Shown here piece after piece: positions 35,448 through 43,822 of a stretch of DNA of 64,000 bases. Positions within the stretch are counted from its first letter, which is position 1. Every line of letters begins with the position of its first letter. A model generated the notes under the pieces. That model worked only from the letters and a program-made list of their open reading frames with translations, was not told where the DNA came from and did no database searches. Position numbers and translations under genes: made by a program. The stretch comes from Solibacillus sp040274725 (GTDB lineage Bacteria; Bacillota; Bacilli; Bacillales_A; Planococcaceae): NCBI GenBank assembly GCA_040274725.1, contig JBEMAQ010000001.1:248001-312000 (forward strand), in the 5' to 3' direction.

Positions 35448-35461
35448 GTCAGACATCTGAC
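35448..35461. promoter_or_regulatory. palindrome upstream of deoB-pdp (possible operator)
   Basis: GTCAGA / TCTGAC are perfect inverted arms separated by two bases, in the 123-base gap before deoB. The form fits a GntR-type operator, but no regulator is nearby. Confidence 0.35.
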
Positions 35462-35510
35462 TTACCACACTTAATGTTGCACCTTCTCGCTTCTTTATAC
35501 GAAAAAACCT

Positions 35511-36413
35511 TTACGCGCGCGGATGGAACTGTTTATATACCTCTGAAAGCCTCGTTTTACTAATATGCGTATAAATTTGTGTCGTTGAAATATCGGCGTG
35601 TCCGAGTAGCTCCTGCACGGAACGAAGATCTGCGCCGTTTTCAATTAAATGCGTCGCAAACGAGTGACGCAGCACGTGCGGTGTAATGACCTTTTCAATC
35701 CCTGCCACCACTGCATGTTCACGAAGTAGCTTCCAGCAGCCTTGTCTAGTAAAACGTTTCCCTCTTTGATTAATAAAAAACGCATCATTTTTCGGTGCAG
35801 CACCGAGTAGTACAGGTCTTGCTTCATTTAAATAACGCACGCATGCCTCGAGTGCACTGCGACCGAGCGGAATAATACGCTCTTTGCCGCCCTTACCAAA
35901 AACGCGCACAAAGCCCATCGTAATATGCACGTCCTCTAAATCGAGCATAATGAGCTCGCTAATCCGCATCCCCGAGCCGTACAGTAGCTCAAGTAACGCC
36001 ACATCGCGCACACCTTGAGGTTTTTCTACATTTGGCGCGGAAATAAGCGCGTCAATTTCGTCAATCGACAGCACTTTCGGTAACTTTTGTTCAAGCTTTG
36101 GCAATTCTAAATGGACAGTCGGATCCTGCTCGGTAATTTTTTCACGTAGCATAAACTGATGTAGTGAGCGAATCGATGAAATGTGACGCGAAATCGTACG
36201 CGGCGACTTGCCAACGCGCTGCAAAGACTCTAAATACAACAAAATGTGCGGACGCGTCACTACGTTAAAACCTTCTAGCTGCTGCTCGCCAGCCAAATGC
36301 CGCGCATAACTAAGTAAATCACGTTTATACGATTGTAGCGTATTATCCGCCAACTGCCGCTCGACACGAATAAAATGCAAATAATCTTCAATTGGATCTG
36401 TAAAGTTTTTCAT
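35511..36413 (-). CDS. xerD: site-specific tyrosine recombinase XerD
   Basis: Resolves chromosome dimers at dif together with XerC/CodV. The 300 residues comprise a SAM-like N-terminal DNA-binding domain (DYLHFIRVERQLADNTLQSY) and a catalytic domain with Arg in LLYGSGMRISELIML, Lys in FGKGGKERIIPLG, the HxxR box HVLRHSFATHLIENGADLR, the second His in LGHADISTTQ and the Tyr nucleophile in IYTHISKTRL. Same position as ripX in B. subtilis (between drm and fur). Confidence 0.94.
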   Translation of the reverse strand: MKNFTDPIEDYLHFIRVERQLADNTLQSYKRDLLSYARHLAGEQQLEGFNVVTRPHILLYLESLQRVGKSPRTISRHISSIRSLHQFMLREKITEQDPTVHLELPKLEQKLPKVLSIDEIDALISAPNVEKPQGVRDVALLELLYGSGMRISELIMLDLEDVHITMGFVRVFGKGGKERIIPLGRSALEACVRYLNEARPVLLGAAPKNDAFFINQRGKRFTRQGCWKLLREHAVVAGIEKVITPHVLRHSFATHLIENGADLRSVQELLGHADISTTQIYTHISKTRLSEVYKQFHPRA

Positions 36414-36466
36414 AACTATTCGCTCCTTCTCTCTATTAGCATCATTTTAGCACTTGTTAGGCAAAA

Positions 36467-36497
36467 TAAAAAAGAGCAGCCCCCTCGCTGCTCTTTT
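36467..36497 (-). terminator. rho-independent terminator of fur
   Basis: A perfect 10-bp stem (AAAGAGCAGC / GCTGCTCTTT) around a CCCCTC loop is followed by more Ts on the minus strand. Confidence 0.85.
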
Positions 36498-36506
36498 CTA
36501 AATAGA

Positions 36507-36968
36507 CTAGTTGCTGTCTCCATCGCTATCATTATCATGACAACGCCAGCAAATTCCGTGGAATGTCAGTCTATGGTCTTTAATCATGAAATTCCATCGC
36601 TTTTCTACAATTACTTCAACATCTTCTAGTAAGTCTTCTTGAATTTCATCGACTGCGCCACATTCGATACAAACTAAATGATGATGGAAATGCTTTGCAC
36701 CCTCTTGACGTAAATCATAGCGCGATACGCCGTCACCAAAGTTAATTTTATCGACAATTTTCAGCTCTGTTAAAAGCTCAAGTGTACGATATACTGTTGC
36801 AAGACCAATTTCTGGTGCCTTCTCTTTTACAAGAAGATAGACATCCTCGGCACTTAAATGGTCTTCTTCATGCTCTAGTAGTACGGCCACTGTTGCTTCA
36901 CGCTGAGGCGTCAGTTTATAGCTAGCACTATGCAGTTGCTTTTTAATTCGATCAATACGGCTCTCCAT
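36507..36968 (-). CDS. fur: ferric uptake regulator Fur
   Basis: Iron-dependent repressor of siderophore and iron uptake genes. The 153 residues comprise a winged helix (YKLTPQREATVAVLLEHEED; GLATVYRTLELLTELKIVD), regulatory metal residues in HFHHHLVCIECGAVDEI and a structural zinc site with two CxxC motifs (CIEC, CWRC). The ATG at 36968 follows AGGAGG at seven bases, so a seven-residue upstream extension is rejected. The B. subtilis order xerD-fur is kept. PerR and Zur are alternatives, but the position and FHGICWRC tail fit Fur. Confidence 0.92.
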   Translation of the reverse strand: MESRIDRIKKQLHSASYKLTPQREATVAVLLEHEEDHLSAEDVYLLVKEKAPEIGLATVYRTLELLTELKIVDKINFGDGVSRYDLRQEGAKHFHHHLVCIECGAVDEIQEDLLEDVEVIVEKRWNFMIKDHRLTFHGICWRCHDNDSDGDSN

Positions 36969-37031
36969 GCGACGCCCTCCTAAACTCATTCTATTATAAC
37001 AAATGAGTAAATCTGTTTACAAGTTAATGAT

Positions 37032-37544
37032 TTATTTTATCATCATTGATACGACAATATATTCGATGCTCACTAAAATACTAAATAATACTAAAACAAC
37101 TGTAATTCGTTTTTTAGAAAGCATTTTTTGTCCAAGTTTTTGCGGTGCTGATCTAACACTTACATGATAGAGCACTATTAGTAAAATACTATAAAATAGC
37201 TGAAAAGGAAACCACCATAACCCATATAGCTTAACCGATTCATGCTGGACAAGCAAAAATACAGAGCTAAAGCCAAAAAACGTGATTTTTAATGCAATAA
37301 AAACAGGTGCAATCAGTGTCAAATAACGATGTGTTGAAAAAAATAACACAAAAAAGATCGCAATCGCTAATGGCAGTACGCTCCATAATGGGGATTTTGC
37401 ATGTTCGAGTAGCAGCAGGCGCCGGTCTCCCCATGTAATGACTTGTGTAATTTGTGCTAAATCAAACAATTGATAGCATGCTACACCACTGACAAAGGCA
37501 AGCACGAGCATTGTGGCATATTGAATAAAAAATAGTTTCCGCAT
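37032..37544 (-). CDS. membrane protein at the SpoIIM position
   Basis: A 170-residue integral membrane protein with about five hydrophobic segments (1-25, 55-70, 74-100, 108-130, 145-168). It stands between fur and nudF, exactly where B. subtilis carries spoIIM, which encodes a five-helix protein of the engulfment DMP complex. The segment LIAPVFIALKITFFGFSSVF recalls the SpoIIM/DUF95 core, but overall identity by eye is weak. SpoIIM is a reasonable but unproven assignment; otherwise a membrane protein of unknown function. AAAGGAG precedes the ATG. Confidence 0.6.
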   Translation of the reverse strand: MRKLFFIQYATMLVLAFVSGVACYQLFDLAQITQVITWGDRRLLLLEHAKSPLWSVLPLAIAIFFVLFFSTHRYLTLIAPVFIALKITFFGFSSVFLLVQHESVKLYGLWWFPFQLFYSILLIVLYHVSVRSAPQKLGQKMLSKKRITVVLVLFSILVSIEYIVVSMMIK

Positions 37545-37599
37545 ACGTAGCTCCTTTCCGTTGCTACAACTTATGCGAATCGCTACTAGATATGCGCTA

Positions 37600-38139
37600 C
37601 TATTTTTGTAGTTTCATCCATAATACTGCGAATGCTGTTTTCGCATCATAAATGCGCCCATCCGCCACCATTTGCTCTGCCTCTTCTACAGTAACCGCCA
37701 TGAGCTCGACAAATTCATCCTCGTCGAGTTCGGCCGCCTCCTCTAGCAAGGTTAAATTACGTGCCACATAAAGATGAATTACCTCATCTGCGAAACCCGG
37801 TGACGTCGCAAACGTCTGAATATATGTAAGTTCACCACATGCATAGCCTGTTTCTTCCTCTAATTCGCGGCGTGCTGTCACCTCAGGCTTTTCGCCTGGC
37901 TCTAGCTTACCCGCTGGAATTTCAATAATTGAGCGTTCTAATGCTTTGCGGTATTGCTCGACTAATAAAATTTTTCCATCATCGGTAATCGCAATGACCG
38001 CTACTGCACCTGGATGATTAATAATTTCACGCTTTGCAGTCTCGCCATTTGGTAATGTGACCTCATCTACCTTTAATGAAATAACGCGCCCTTTAAAAAT
38101 CGGCTGTGATGTAATCGTTGTCTCTTCAAATTTTTTCAT
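37600..38139 (-). CDS. nudF: ADP-ribose pyrophosphatase NudF
   Basis: Nudix hydrolase splitting ADP-ribose to AMP and ribose-5-phosphate. The 179 residues carry the Nudix box GKLEPGEKPEVTARRELEEE TGY near 76-98 with the conserved G, E, RE and EExG residues. An N-terminal dimerisation region (GRVISLKVDEVTLPNG) and a downstream SPGFADEVIHLYVA segment are typical of the ADPR subfamily. It is divergent from yqkF, as in B. subtilis. Confidence 0.92.
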   Translation of the reverse strand: MKKFEETTITSQPIFKGRVISLKVDEVTLPNGETAKREIINHPGAVAVIAITDDGKILLVEQYRKALERSIIEIPAGKLEPGEKPEVTARRELEEETGYACGELTYIQTFATSPGFADEVIHLYVARNLTLLEEAAELDEDEFVELMAVTVEEAEQMVADGRIYDAKTAFAVLWMKLQK

Positions 38140-38221
38140 GAACGATGCCCTCGCTTGTCGTTTGGAATACTTTCATTGTACCATTAGACTATGATTTTTC
38201 GAAATAATAAAGGAGGGGAAT

Positions 38222-39115
38222 ATGTTGAAAAAACGTAACCTCGGAAAAAGCAACTTGAAAATTTCACAATTAAGCTTAGGCTGCATGTCACTGCCTTCAG
38301 AAAAAAAAGAAGCTGCCTATGTAATAGAAGCCGCGCTTGACGCAGGCATCAATTATTTTGATACAGCAGATCTTTATCATCTTGGTGTCAATGAAGAAAT
38401 TGTAGGTGAGTTGTTAAAATCTCACCGACAAAATCTCCTCATCGCCACAAAAGTAGGCAATCGCTGGGTTGACGGACAGGACGGCTGGACATGGGACGCA
38501 TCACCAAGCTACATAAAACAAGCGGTAAAGAACAGTCTTCGCCGCTTACAAACAGATTATATCGATGTTTATCAGCTCCACGGCGGCACACAAGCTGATC
38601 ACTGGCCAGAAATTATCGAAACATTTGAAGAACTAAAGCGTGATGGTGTCATTCGCGAATACGGCATTTCGTCGATTCGTCCGAATGTTTTCATTCCCTT
38701 TGCCGAAAAAAGTCAGGCTATTAGCAATATGATGCAGTTTAATCTTCTTGACCAGCGTGCGGGAGAGTGGTTTGACATGCTTGAGTCGCAGGGACTGTCC
38801 GTTGTGACGCGCGGCTCCATTGCGAAAGGCTTACTAACAAACGAGTGGCGTACACGTCTGCAAGATTATATGAGCTATCCAAAACAGCAGCTAGTAGACG
38901 TATTGACTCAACTCGAAGAAACATGCGGCGATGTTCATGCCGCTGCTCTTGCGTTTAACTTACATTATCCTACGGTTGCCTCGACGGTCATCGGCGCACG
39001 AACGAAAGAGCAGCTACAGCAAAACCTGCGCGCTTATGAAAAAGCACAGCAACTGAGCAATGTAGACGAGATGTTAACGTTCACGCGACAAGATCGTTAC
39101 ACGGAGCACCGATGA
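38222..39115 (+). CDS. yqkF: aldo/keto reductase YqkF
   Basis: NADPH-dependent aldo/keto reductase with a TIM barrel. The 297 residues carry the catalytic tetrad residues Asp and Tyr in INYFDTADLYHLGVNEE, Lys in LLIATKVGN and His in DVYQLHGG. AAAGGAGGGG lies just before the ATG. The stop overlaps the next gene by four bases (ATGA). B. subtilis has yqkF at the same place; physiological substrate unknown. Confidence 0.88.
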   Translation: MLKKRNLGKSNLKISQLSLGCMSLPSEKKEAAYVIEAALDAGINYFDTADLYHLGVNEEIVGELLKSHRQNLLIATKVGNRWVDGQDGWTWDASPSYIKQAVKNSLRRLQTDYIDVYQLHGGTQADHWPEIIETFEELKRDGVIREYGISSIRPNVFIPFAEKSQAISNMMQFNLLDQRAGEWFDMLESQGLSVVTRGSIAKGLLTNEWRTRLQDYMSYPKQQLVDVLTQLEETCGDVHAAALAFNLHYPTVASTVIGARTKEQLQQNLRAYEKAQQLSNVDEMLTFTRQDRYTEHR

Positions 39116-39585
39116 AAAAAATTATCATTATTTTAGTTTTGGCTCTTTGTGCGGTGATTCTTATGTCAAACACTACATATGAGCAGCAATCCATCACGCC
39201 AGAGCTCCGCTATTTATTAAAAAACGAGCCGTTCAAAGGTTTTTTAAGTCAATTTGAGCTTACCTTTTGGGGTTCTGTTGTTTCCGTAGAAACGTGGGGC
39301 TATTATGAATTTGTCGAATTACTTATTCGTAAAGCCACGCATTTTTTAGGCTACGGTCTGATAGGCGTTATTTTATGGATCTTTTACCGTAAGCTCCAAT
39401 GGCGGTTTCCAAGTCTCCTCGCAATTGGCTCTATTGCCATCATTGCTAGCTTAGATGAATACCGCCAAACATTTATCCCAGACCGCACTGGTGCAGTTGA
39501 GGATGTTGTCATTGATATATGCGGAGCGATTACATTAATTAGTATCGCCAAGCTCCTAAATTATTTCCGTAAACGTTGTGCATAA
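39112..39585 (+). CDS. VanZ-like family membrane protein
   Basis: A 157-residue protein with an N-terminal membrane segment (3-21) and three more helices (about 68-95, 100-118, 138-150). The VanZ-family core is present: KATHFLGYGLIGVILWIFYR followed by ASLDEYRQTFIPDRTGAVEDVVID, where the DE-Q-FxPxRxxxxxDV pattern is diagnostic. VanZ in Tn1546 gives low teicoplanin resistance, but chromosomal VanZ-like proteins have no settled role. Translationally coupled to yqkF by an ATGA overlap. Confidence 0.85.
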   Translation: MKKIIIILVLALCAVILMSNTTYEQQSITPELRYLLKNEPFKGFLSQFELTFWGSVVSVETWGYYEFVELLIRKATHFLGYGLIGVILWIFYRKLQWRFPSLLAIGSIAIIASLDEYRQTFIPDRTGAVEDVVIDICGAITLISIAKLLNYFRKRCA

Positions 39586-39589
39586 ATGA

Positions 39590-39654
39590 ACAGAGCCTTA
39601 TTATTTTCCAGGAAAATAATAAGGCTCTGTGCACTTCATCGCCCACAGAGCCTT
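39590..39654. terminator. double hairpin between convergent genes
   Basis: A perfect 20-bp stem (39590-39609 with 39611-39630) shares its right arm with a second 11-bp stem (39621-39631 with 39644-39654). Only one can form at a time. On the minus strand the second stem is followed by a T-rich tract, consistent with termination after yqkE. Confidence 0.7.
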
Positions 39655-39658
39655 TCCC

Positions 39659-39913
39659 TTAATATTTCGAGCCTTGATCGCCGTACTGACCTAATAGTTC
39701 CTCAAAGCTCATATTTTTCTCTTTTTGCTTGCGCTCAAATGCTTTGCGCGCATGCTCCTCTTGCTGCTTTGCTTCCACGTCTGCCACAAGCGATTGCTTG
39801 GCGGCCTTTAATTTCGCTAACACGTCACCGCCAAGTTGGTCTTGCAGTGTCATCGCCTCTTTATCTGCAAAATTCGATTCCTGTGGTTGATGCTGTTTTT
39901 TCTTTTTCGCCAT
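39659..39913 (-). CDS. yqkE: YqkE-type small charged protein (DUF3886)
   Basis: An 84-residue, highly charged, coiled-coil-like protein: Lys-rich start (MAKKKKQHQPQ), DVLAKLKAAKQSL in the centre, an E/K/Q-rich helix and the conserved end KNMSFEELLGQYG. The same arrangement (yqkF, yqkE, yqkD) exists in B. subtilis. Function unknown. It follows the thiolase gene after 29 bases. Confidence 0.7.
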   Translation of the reverse strand: MAKKKKQHQPQESNFADKEAMTLQDQLGGDVLAKLKAAKQSLVADVEAKQQEEHARKAFERKQKEKNMSFEELLGQYGDQGSKY

Positions 39914-39942
39914 CTGTTCTTCACCCTAAGCTCTTTAATAAT

Positions 39943-41124
39943 TTAACGCTGAACGATTGTCGCAACACCTTGACCACCGCCAATGCATAATGTTGCAAGT
40001 CCTGTTTTCGCGTCTCTTCGCGCCATCTCATGTAGTAGCGTTACTAATACGCGCGCACCACTTGCTCCAATTGGATGTCCAAGCGCAATCGCTCCGCCGT
40101 TCACATTTAGTTTATCATGATCGAAGGCAAGTTCGCGATCAACAGCAATCGATTGTGCCGCAAATGCTTCATTTGCCTCAATTAAATCAATGTCACTAAG
40201 CGCGATATTTGCCTTGGCCAACGCCTTTGTTACCGCTTGTACAGGGCCTGTGCCCATAATCGCTGGGTCCACACCATAGCTTGCATTCGCTACAATGGTT
40301 GCAAGTGCTGGGATGCCTAATTCATGCGCGCGCTCCTTCGACATAACAACAACCGCCGCCGCCCCGTCATTAATGCCTGACGCATTGCCCGCCGTCACTG
40401 AGCCGTCCTTTTTAAATGCTGGGCGCAGTTTCGCTAATGTTTCGGCTGTTGTGCCTGCCTTAATATACTCATCTTGCGTAAACAATACGAGCTCGCCTTT
40501 ACGCTGCGGAATTTCTACTGGCACGATTTCTGCCTCAAACTTCCCTGCCTGCTGCGCGCTTGCTGCTCTTTTTTGCGAACGCGCTGAAAAAGCGTCCTGC
40601 TCTTCACGTGTAATATTATATTGGTCACATAAATTTTCGGCTGTCACGCCCATATGATAATCATTAAATGCACACCATAAACCATCCTGAATCATCGTAT
40701 CAATTAATTTTTGGTCGCCCATACGGAAGCCTTCGCGCGCATTTCGCATAATATAGGGTGCCTGGCTCATATTTTCAAAGCCCCCTGCAACAACTACATC
40801 CGCATCCCCTGCTGCGATTGCTTGCGCTGCTAAATGCACTGTCTTTAGTCCTGAGCCACATACTTTATTAATCGTTAGTGCTGGCACTGCATGTGGTAAA
40901 CCCGCTTGTAATGCTGCTTGGCGCGCTGGATTTTGCCCAAGACCCGCTGCTAATACATTGCCCATAATGACCTCGTCCACGATATCGCTCGCAATCCCTG
41001 CGCGCTCTAACGCCTCTTTAATGACAATACTACCAAGCGTCGGTGCTGCTACATCTTTTAATGAACCTTGAAATGCCCCAATCGCTGTTCTTACTGCACT
41101 TACAATGACAACCTCTTTCACCAT
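39943..41124 (-). CDS. acetyl-CoA C-acetyltransferase (thiolase)
   Basis: Condenses two acetyl-CoA or cleaves acetoacetyl-CoA. The 393 residues match the biosynthetic thiolase length. Nucleophilic Cys is in LTINKVCGSGLKTVHLA near residue 88, with NEAFAAQSIAVDREL, the active-site His in GGAIALGHPIGASGAR and the second Cys in LATLCIGGGQG. The ATG at 41124 is preceded by GGGGATGGA; the 16-residue upstream extension has no family match. Similar to MmgA/YhfS. The role (fatty acid turnover, PHB or isoprenoids) cannot be decided here. Confidence 0.9.
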   Translation of the reverse strand: MVKEVVIVSAVRTAIGAFQGSLKDVAAPTLGSIVIKEALERAGIASDIVDEVIMGNVLAAGLGQNPARQAALQAGLPHAVPALTINKVCGSGLKTVHLAAQAIAAGDADVVVAGGFENMSQAPYIMRNAREGFRMGDQKLIDTMIQDGLWCAFNDYHMGVTAENLCDQYNITREEQDAFSARSQKRAASAQQAGKFEAEIVPVEIPQRKGELVLFTQDEYIKAGTTAETLAKLRPAFKKDGSVTAGNASGINDGAAAVVVMSKERAHELGIPALATIVANASYGVDPAIMGTGPVQAVTKALAKANIALSDIDLIEANEAFAAQSIAVDRELAFDHDKLNVNGGAIALGHPIGASGARVLVTLLHEMARRDAKTGLATLCIGGGQGVATIVQR

Positions 41125-41270
41125 TTCTCCATCCCCAATCCTTTTTTCAGAATAATTTAACATTAATTCCACTTGTCAGTGTAACAAAATTTCCCTTCCT
41201 TTTGTAGTGAGGTTTTTGAATGTTGGCATTTGGTTACATTAATGATAAGACATACACAGAGGTGACTTCT

Positions 41271-42218
41271 ATGAGAAAAACGGTAAAAACTCTTTTAAGC
41301 GCGACCTCGCTACTCGCTGCGGCCTCTATTTTATCGGGCATTCAGCTAACGAACCGTATTATGTATATTAAACCGAAAGATACCGAAACAATTATCGAAC
41401 GTGAACGCTTAGCCGAGCGCTTCGATCAAGTCTGGTATGACGGTTGTGACAAGCAGCTCTTATCCATTGAATCACCGCATGGCTATAGTATTTCAGGTAT
41501 ATTCCTGCGGCCGCTTGCGACAAATAATACGGTCATCATTTGCCACGGTGTCACAGAAAACAAAATAAATTCTGTTAAATTTGCGCGTATGTTTGAGCGA
41601 CTCGGCTTTAATTCGGTTATTTATGATCACCGTAGACACGGTGAATCCGGCGGCAAAACAACGAGCTATGGCTATTATGAAAAAATGGATTTACACGCAC
41701 TCGCCAAAAATATGCGAACAAAAATTGGTGATGATGCTATCCTCGGTATTCACGGTGAATCGATGGGTGCTGCGACGACTTTGCTTTATGCAGGTACAAT
41801 CGATTCTTTAGCAAACTTTTATATTTCAGACTGCGCCTTTTCTAACTTCTCTGAGCTGCTTTCACTGTTGTCGAAAGCAACAATTCCAGTCAACCCAAAA
41901 TATACAGTCCCTTTTGCAACGTTTTTCATTCGGATGCGCGATGGCTACTCTATTCGTGAAATTAGTCCACTAGATGCCGTCACACATATTGAGGAACCAG
42001 TGCTCTTCATTCATAGCGTACCCGATAGCTTCATCCCCGCGGCCATGTCCGAACAATTATTCGATGCAAAAAAAGACAAAAAAATGCTCAAGCTCTTTGA
42101 CGTTGGTGAGCACGCACAATCCTTCAATGAATCCCCTTATGAATATGAGCAAACGGTTGCGCAGTTTTTAAAAACCTATGTGCCACGTTACACAAATGAA
42201 TCTGCACTACTGCACTAA
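41271..42218 (+). CDS. yqkD: alpha/beta hydrolase YqkD
   Basis: Serine hydrolase of unknown substrate with an N-terminal membrane anchor or signal segment (about 5-25). The 315 residues are strongly similar to B. subtilis YqkD. The region IYDHRRHGESGGKTTSYGYY is almost identical. The nucleophile elbow is GIHGESMGAATT, with Asp in HSVPDSF and His in GEHAQSF. The ATG at 41271 follows AGAGGTGA at five bases; a longer frame from 41220 lacks a better site. Confidence 0.88.
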   Translation: MRKTVKTLLSATSLLAAASILSGIQLTNRIMYIKPKDTETIIERERLAERFDQVWYDGCDKQLLSIESPHGYSISGIFLRPLATNNTVIICHGVTENKINSVKFARMFERLGFNSVIYDHRRHGESGGKTTSYGYYEKMDLHALAKNMRTKIGDDAILGIHGESMGAATTLLYAGTIDSLANFYISDCAFSNFSELLSLLSKATIPVNPKYTVPFATFFIRMRDGYSIREISPLDAVTHIEEPVLFIHSVPDSFIPAAMSEQLFDAKKDKKMLKLFDVGEHAQSFNESPYEYEQTVAQFLKTYVPRYTNESALLH

Positions 42219-42220
42219 AT

Positions 42221-42255
42221 AAAAGGCATCCGCAAATGTTTCGCGGATGCCTTTT
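42221..42255. terminator. bidirectional terminator between yqkD and luxS
   Basis: A perfect 13-bp stem (AAAAGGCATCCGC / GCGGATGCCTTTT) with A/T flanks on both sides serves the two convergent genes. Confidence 0.88.
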
Positions 42256-42258
42256 ATA

Positions 42259-42735
42259 TTAATTTTCTTCGCTAAACACAATATGCCACTCTGCACGTTT
42301 TTCCAAAAATGCTTGTGCTAATTTTTGAGCACCCTCTAAGCTATGGCTTGCTGCCCAGCCGCACTGTACTTCGTTGCACGCTGGTACAGAAGTCGCTGCT
42401 AACACGTCATTCACTGTTTTTTCTAAAATATTTAAAATGCCTTCGTAATCATCATAGTTTATGAATGATACATAAAAGCCAGTTTGGCAGCCCATTGGTG
42501 ACAGGTCTACTACCGCGTCCGAGTGATTACGGATGCGGTCGGCCATTAAATGCTCTAATGAATGGAGCGCTGGCATTTCCATATGCCCGTTATTTGGTTG
42601 CTTCAGGCGAATATCATACTTCGTTACAATATCCCCCTTCGCGCCTTCCTTCGTGCCCGCTAAACGAACATACGGTGCAATGACCTTCGTATGGTCTAAA
42701 TCAAAGCTTTCTACATTTGTTTTCTCTGTTGTCAT
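42259..42735 (-). CDS. luxS: S-ribosylhomocysteine lyase LuxS
   Basis: Cleaves S-ribosylhomocysteine to homocysteine and the AI-2 precursor DPD. The 158 residues are of normal length. Metal ligands are in HSLEHLMADRIRNH and the downstream GWAASHSLEGA region. The catalytic Cys is in DLSPMGCQTGFYV, and the family motif PACNEVQCGWAASH is intact. The ATG at 42735 follows AGGAGG at seven bases, so the 37-codon upstream extension is not used. Confidence 0.96.
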   Translation of the reverse strand: MTTEKTNVESFDLDHTKVIAPYVRLAGTKEGAKGDIVTKYDIRLKQPNNGHMEMPALHSLEHLMADRIRNHSDAVVDLSPMGCQTGFYVSFINYDDYEGILNILEKTVNDVLAATSVPACNEVQCGWAASHSLEGAQKLAQAFLEKRAEWHIVFSEEN

Positions 42736-42848
42736 GATGAAACCTCCTATGTATACGTTCCCACCTATCGTAGTACAATGAGGGTGATTTATCAACTGAA
42801 TATTCTGAACAAAAGTTTTTATTTGGTCTATTGCTGTAAGATTCAATC

Positions 42849-42882
42849 AAAAAAGGCAACTCGCCTTATATGCGAATTGCCT
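42849..42882 (-). terminator. rho-independent terminator of yneF
   Basis: The stem AGGCAACTCGC / GCGAATTGCCT (one mismatch, 42854-42882) is followed by six Ts on the minus strand. Confidence 0.85.
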
Positions 42883-42890
42883 GACAACCA

Positions 42891-43112
42891 TTATTTATCT
42901 TGGAATTTGTTCATTTGTGACATCATTTGACGCACTTGTTTTTCAGATGGTTTACGCCCCATTTGCGCCATCATTACGCGAATCATTTGTTCGTTAATTG
43001 GTGGATTTTCTTTTAAATACTTCATCATATATTGACGAGCTGCGTAAAAGCCGATTGCTACGCCCCCGATTAAAGCTACGATGATAAGTGTAATAGCTAA
43101 CCATAATTGCAT
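42891..43112 (-). CDS. yneF: UPF0154 membrane protein YneF
   Basis: A 73-residue protein with one N-terminal membrane helix (about 4-25, ending GFYAARQYM) and the highly conserved cytoplasmic motif LKENPPINEQMIRVMMAQMG. The ATG at 43112 is nine bases after AGGAGG. In B. subtilis yneF follows sirA and tkt. Here about 5.4 kb of other genes stand between it and tkt. Function unknown. Confidence 0.92.
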   Translation of the reverse strand: MQLWLAITLIIVALIGGVAIGFYAARQYMMKYLKENPPINEQMIRVMMAQMGRKPSEKQVRQMMSQMNKFQDK

Positions 43113-43420
43113 TGTATCCAACCTCCTCCATTGCCGATGTTCCGAGAAAAATTCTCCAAAAATTATTATACACTAAACAATATCCCTTTTCTATCTTTTA
43201 ATTTTTATAAAGGGTGGACTTCATCTACATCTCGAGACCTCACTAAAAATACCATTTGCGCCTGCTTAAAGAAATATTCAGTCTCGTTATATAAAATGAA
43301 AATAATAACGATAACCCATGTACTAAATTCGCTTGAATCCTGGCCTAGATGTATTTTAAAATAGTTTATTAAAATCACTTCTAGTATACTGAATCTATAC
43401 CCTTTAAAGGAGCATCTACC
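43113..43420. other. intergenic region with probable promoters
   Basis: No gene in 308 bases. On the minus strand TATAAT at 43165-43170 with TAGAAA 17 bases upstream could drive yneF. The rest is AT-rich with no clear structure. A TATACT-like -10 near 43385 may serve the plus-strand gene that follows. Confidence 0.35.
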
Positions 43421-43729
43421 ATGACATTTACGTATGAAAACTTTGCAAAAGGCGGCGTACTGACATTATTTGACCCACTTTTCACGATAATGGCCGTCTT
43501 TTCCGTCCTTTTACTTCTGACCATCTACTTACTCGCACCACCAGCAAAGGTTATTTTAATCGTCAGTGCCTTTACGATTATTTTAGCGACACAGTTACTG
43601 CTGATTAACGGCATCGTTGTCGACGAGCTCAATTTAAATGGTGCGACAAAAACGACGATTTTATTCGGTGCAACTGTTGCCCTGCAAATAGCAGCCATTA
43701 TTTTAGCTTTCTACAAGAAAAGGGCTTAA
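43421..43729 (+). CDS. small hypothetical membrane protein
   Basis: A 102-residue protein with three hydrophobic segments (about 18-38, 43-62, 77-96), an exposed VDELNLNGATK loop between the second and third, and a basic KKRA end. A proper AAAGGAG precedes the ATG and the reading frame is clean. It is transcribed alone and points towards the terminator shared with the glycosyltransferase cluster. Family not recognised. Confidence 0.75.
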   Translation: MTFTYENFAKGGVLTLFDPLFTIMAVFSVLLLLTIYLLAPPAKVILIVSAFTIILATQLLLINGIVVDELNLNGATKTTILFGATVALQIAAIILAFYKKRA

Positions 43730-43792
43730 TCGTCTGTTTAACCGCAATTGGACAGCAACACAAAAAATTTTATACTTTCTTAACTCTTAAAA

Positions 43793-43822
43793 GAAAAGCA
43801 TTTGATCCCTCAAATGCTTTTC
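43793..43822. terminator. bidirectional terminator ending the glycosyltransferase cluster
   Basis: A perfect 12-bp stem (GAAAAGCATTTG / CAAATGCTTTTC) with a 6-base loop abuts the stop codon of the convergent minus-strand gene. Confidence 0.85.

Noticed and set aside
43740..43790. Similarity of TTTATACTTTCTTA at 43770 to 30940
   Set aside because: Only about 14 AT-rich bases are shared, too few to call a repeat.
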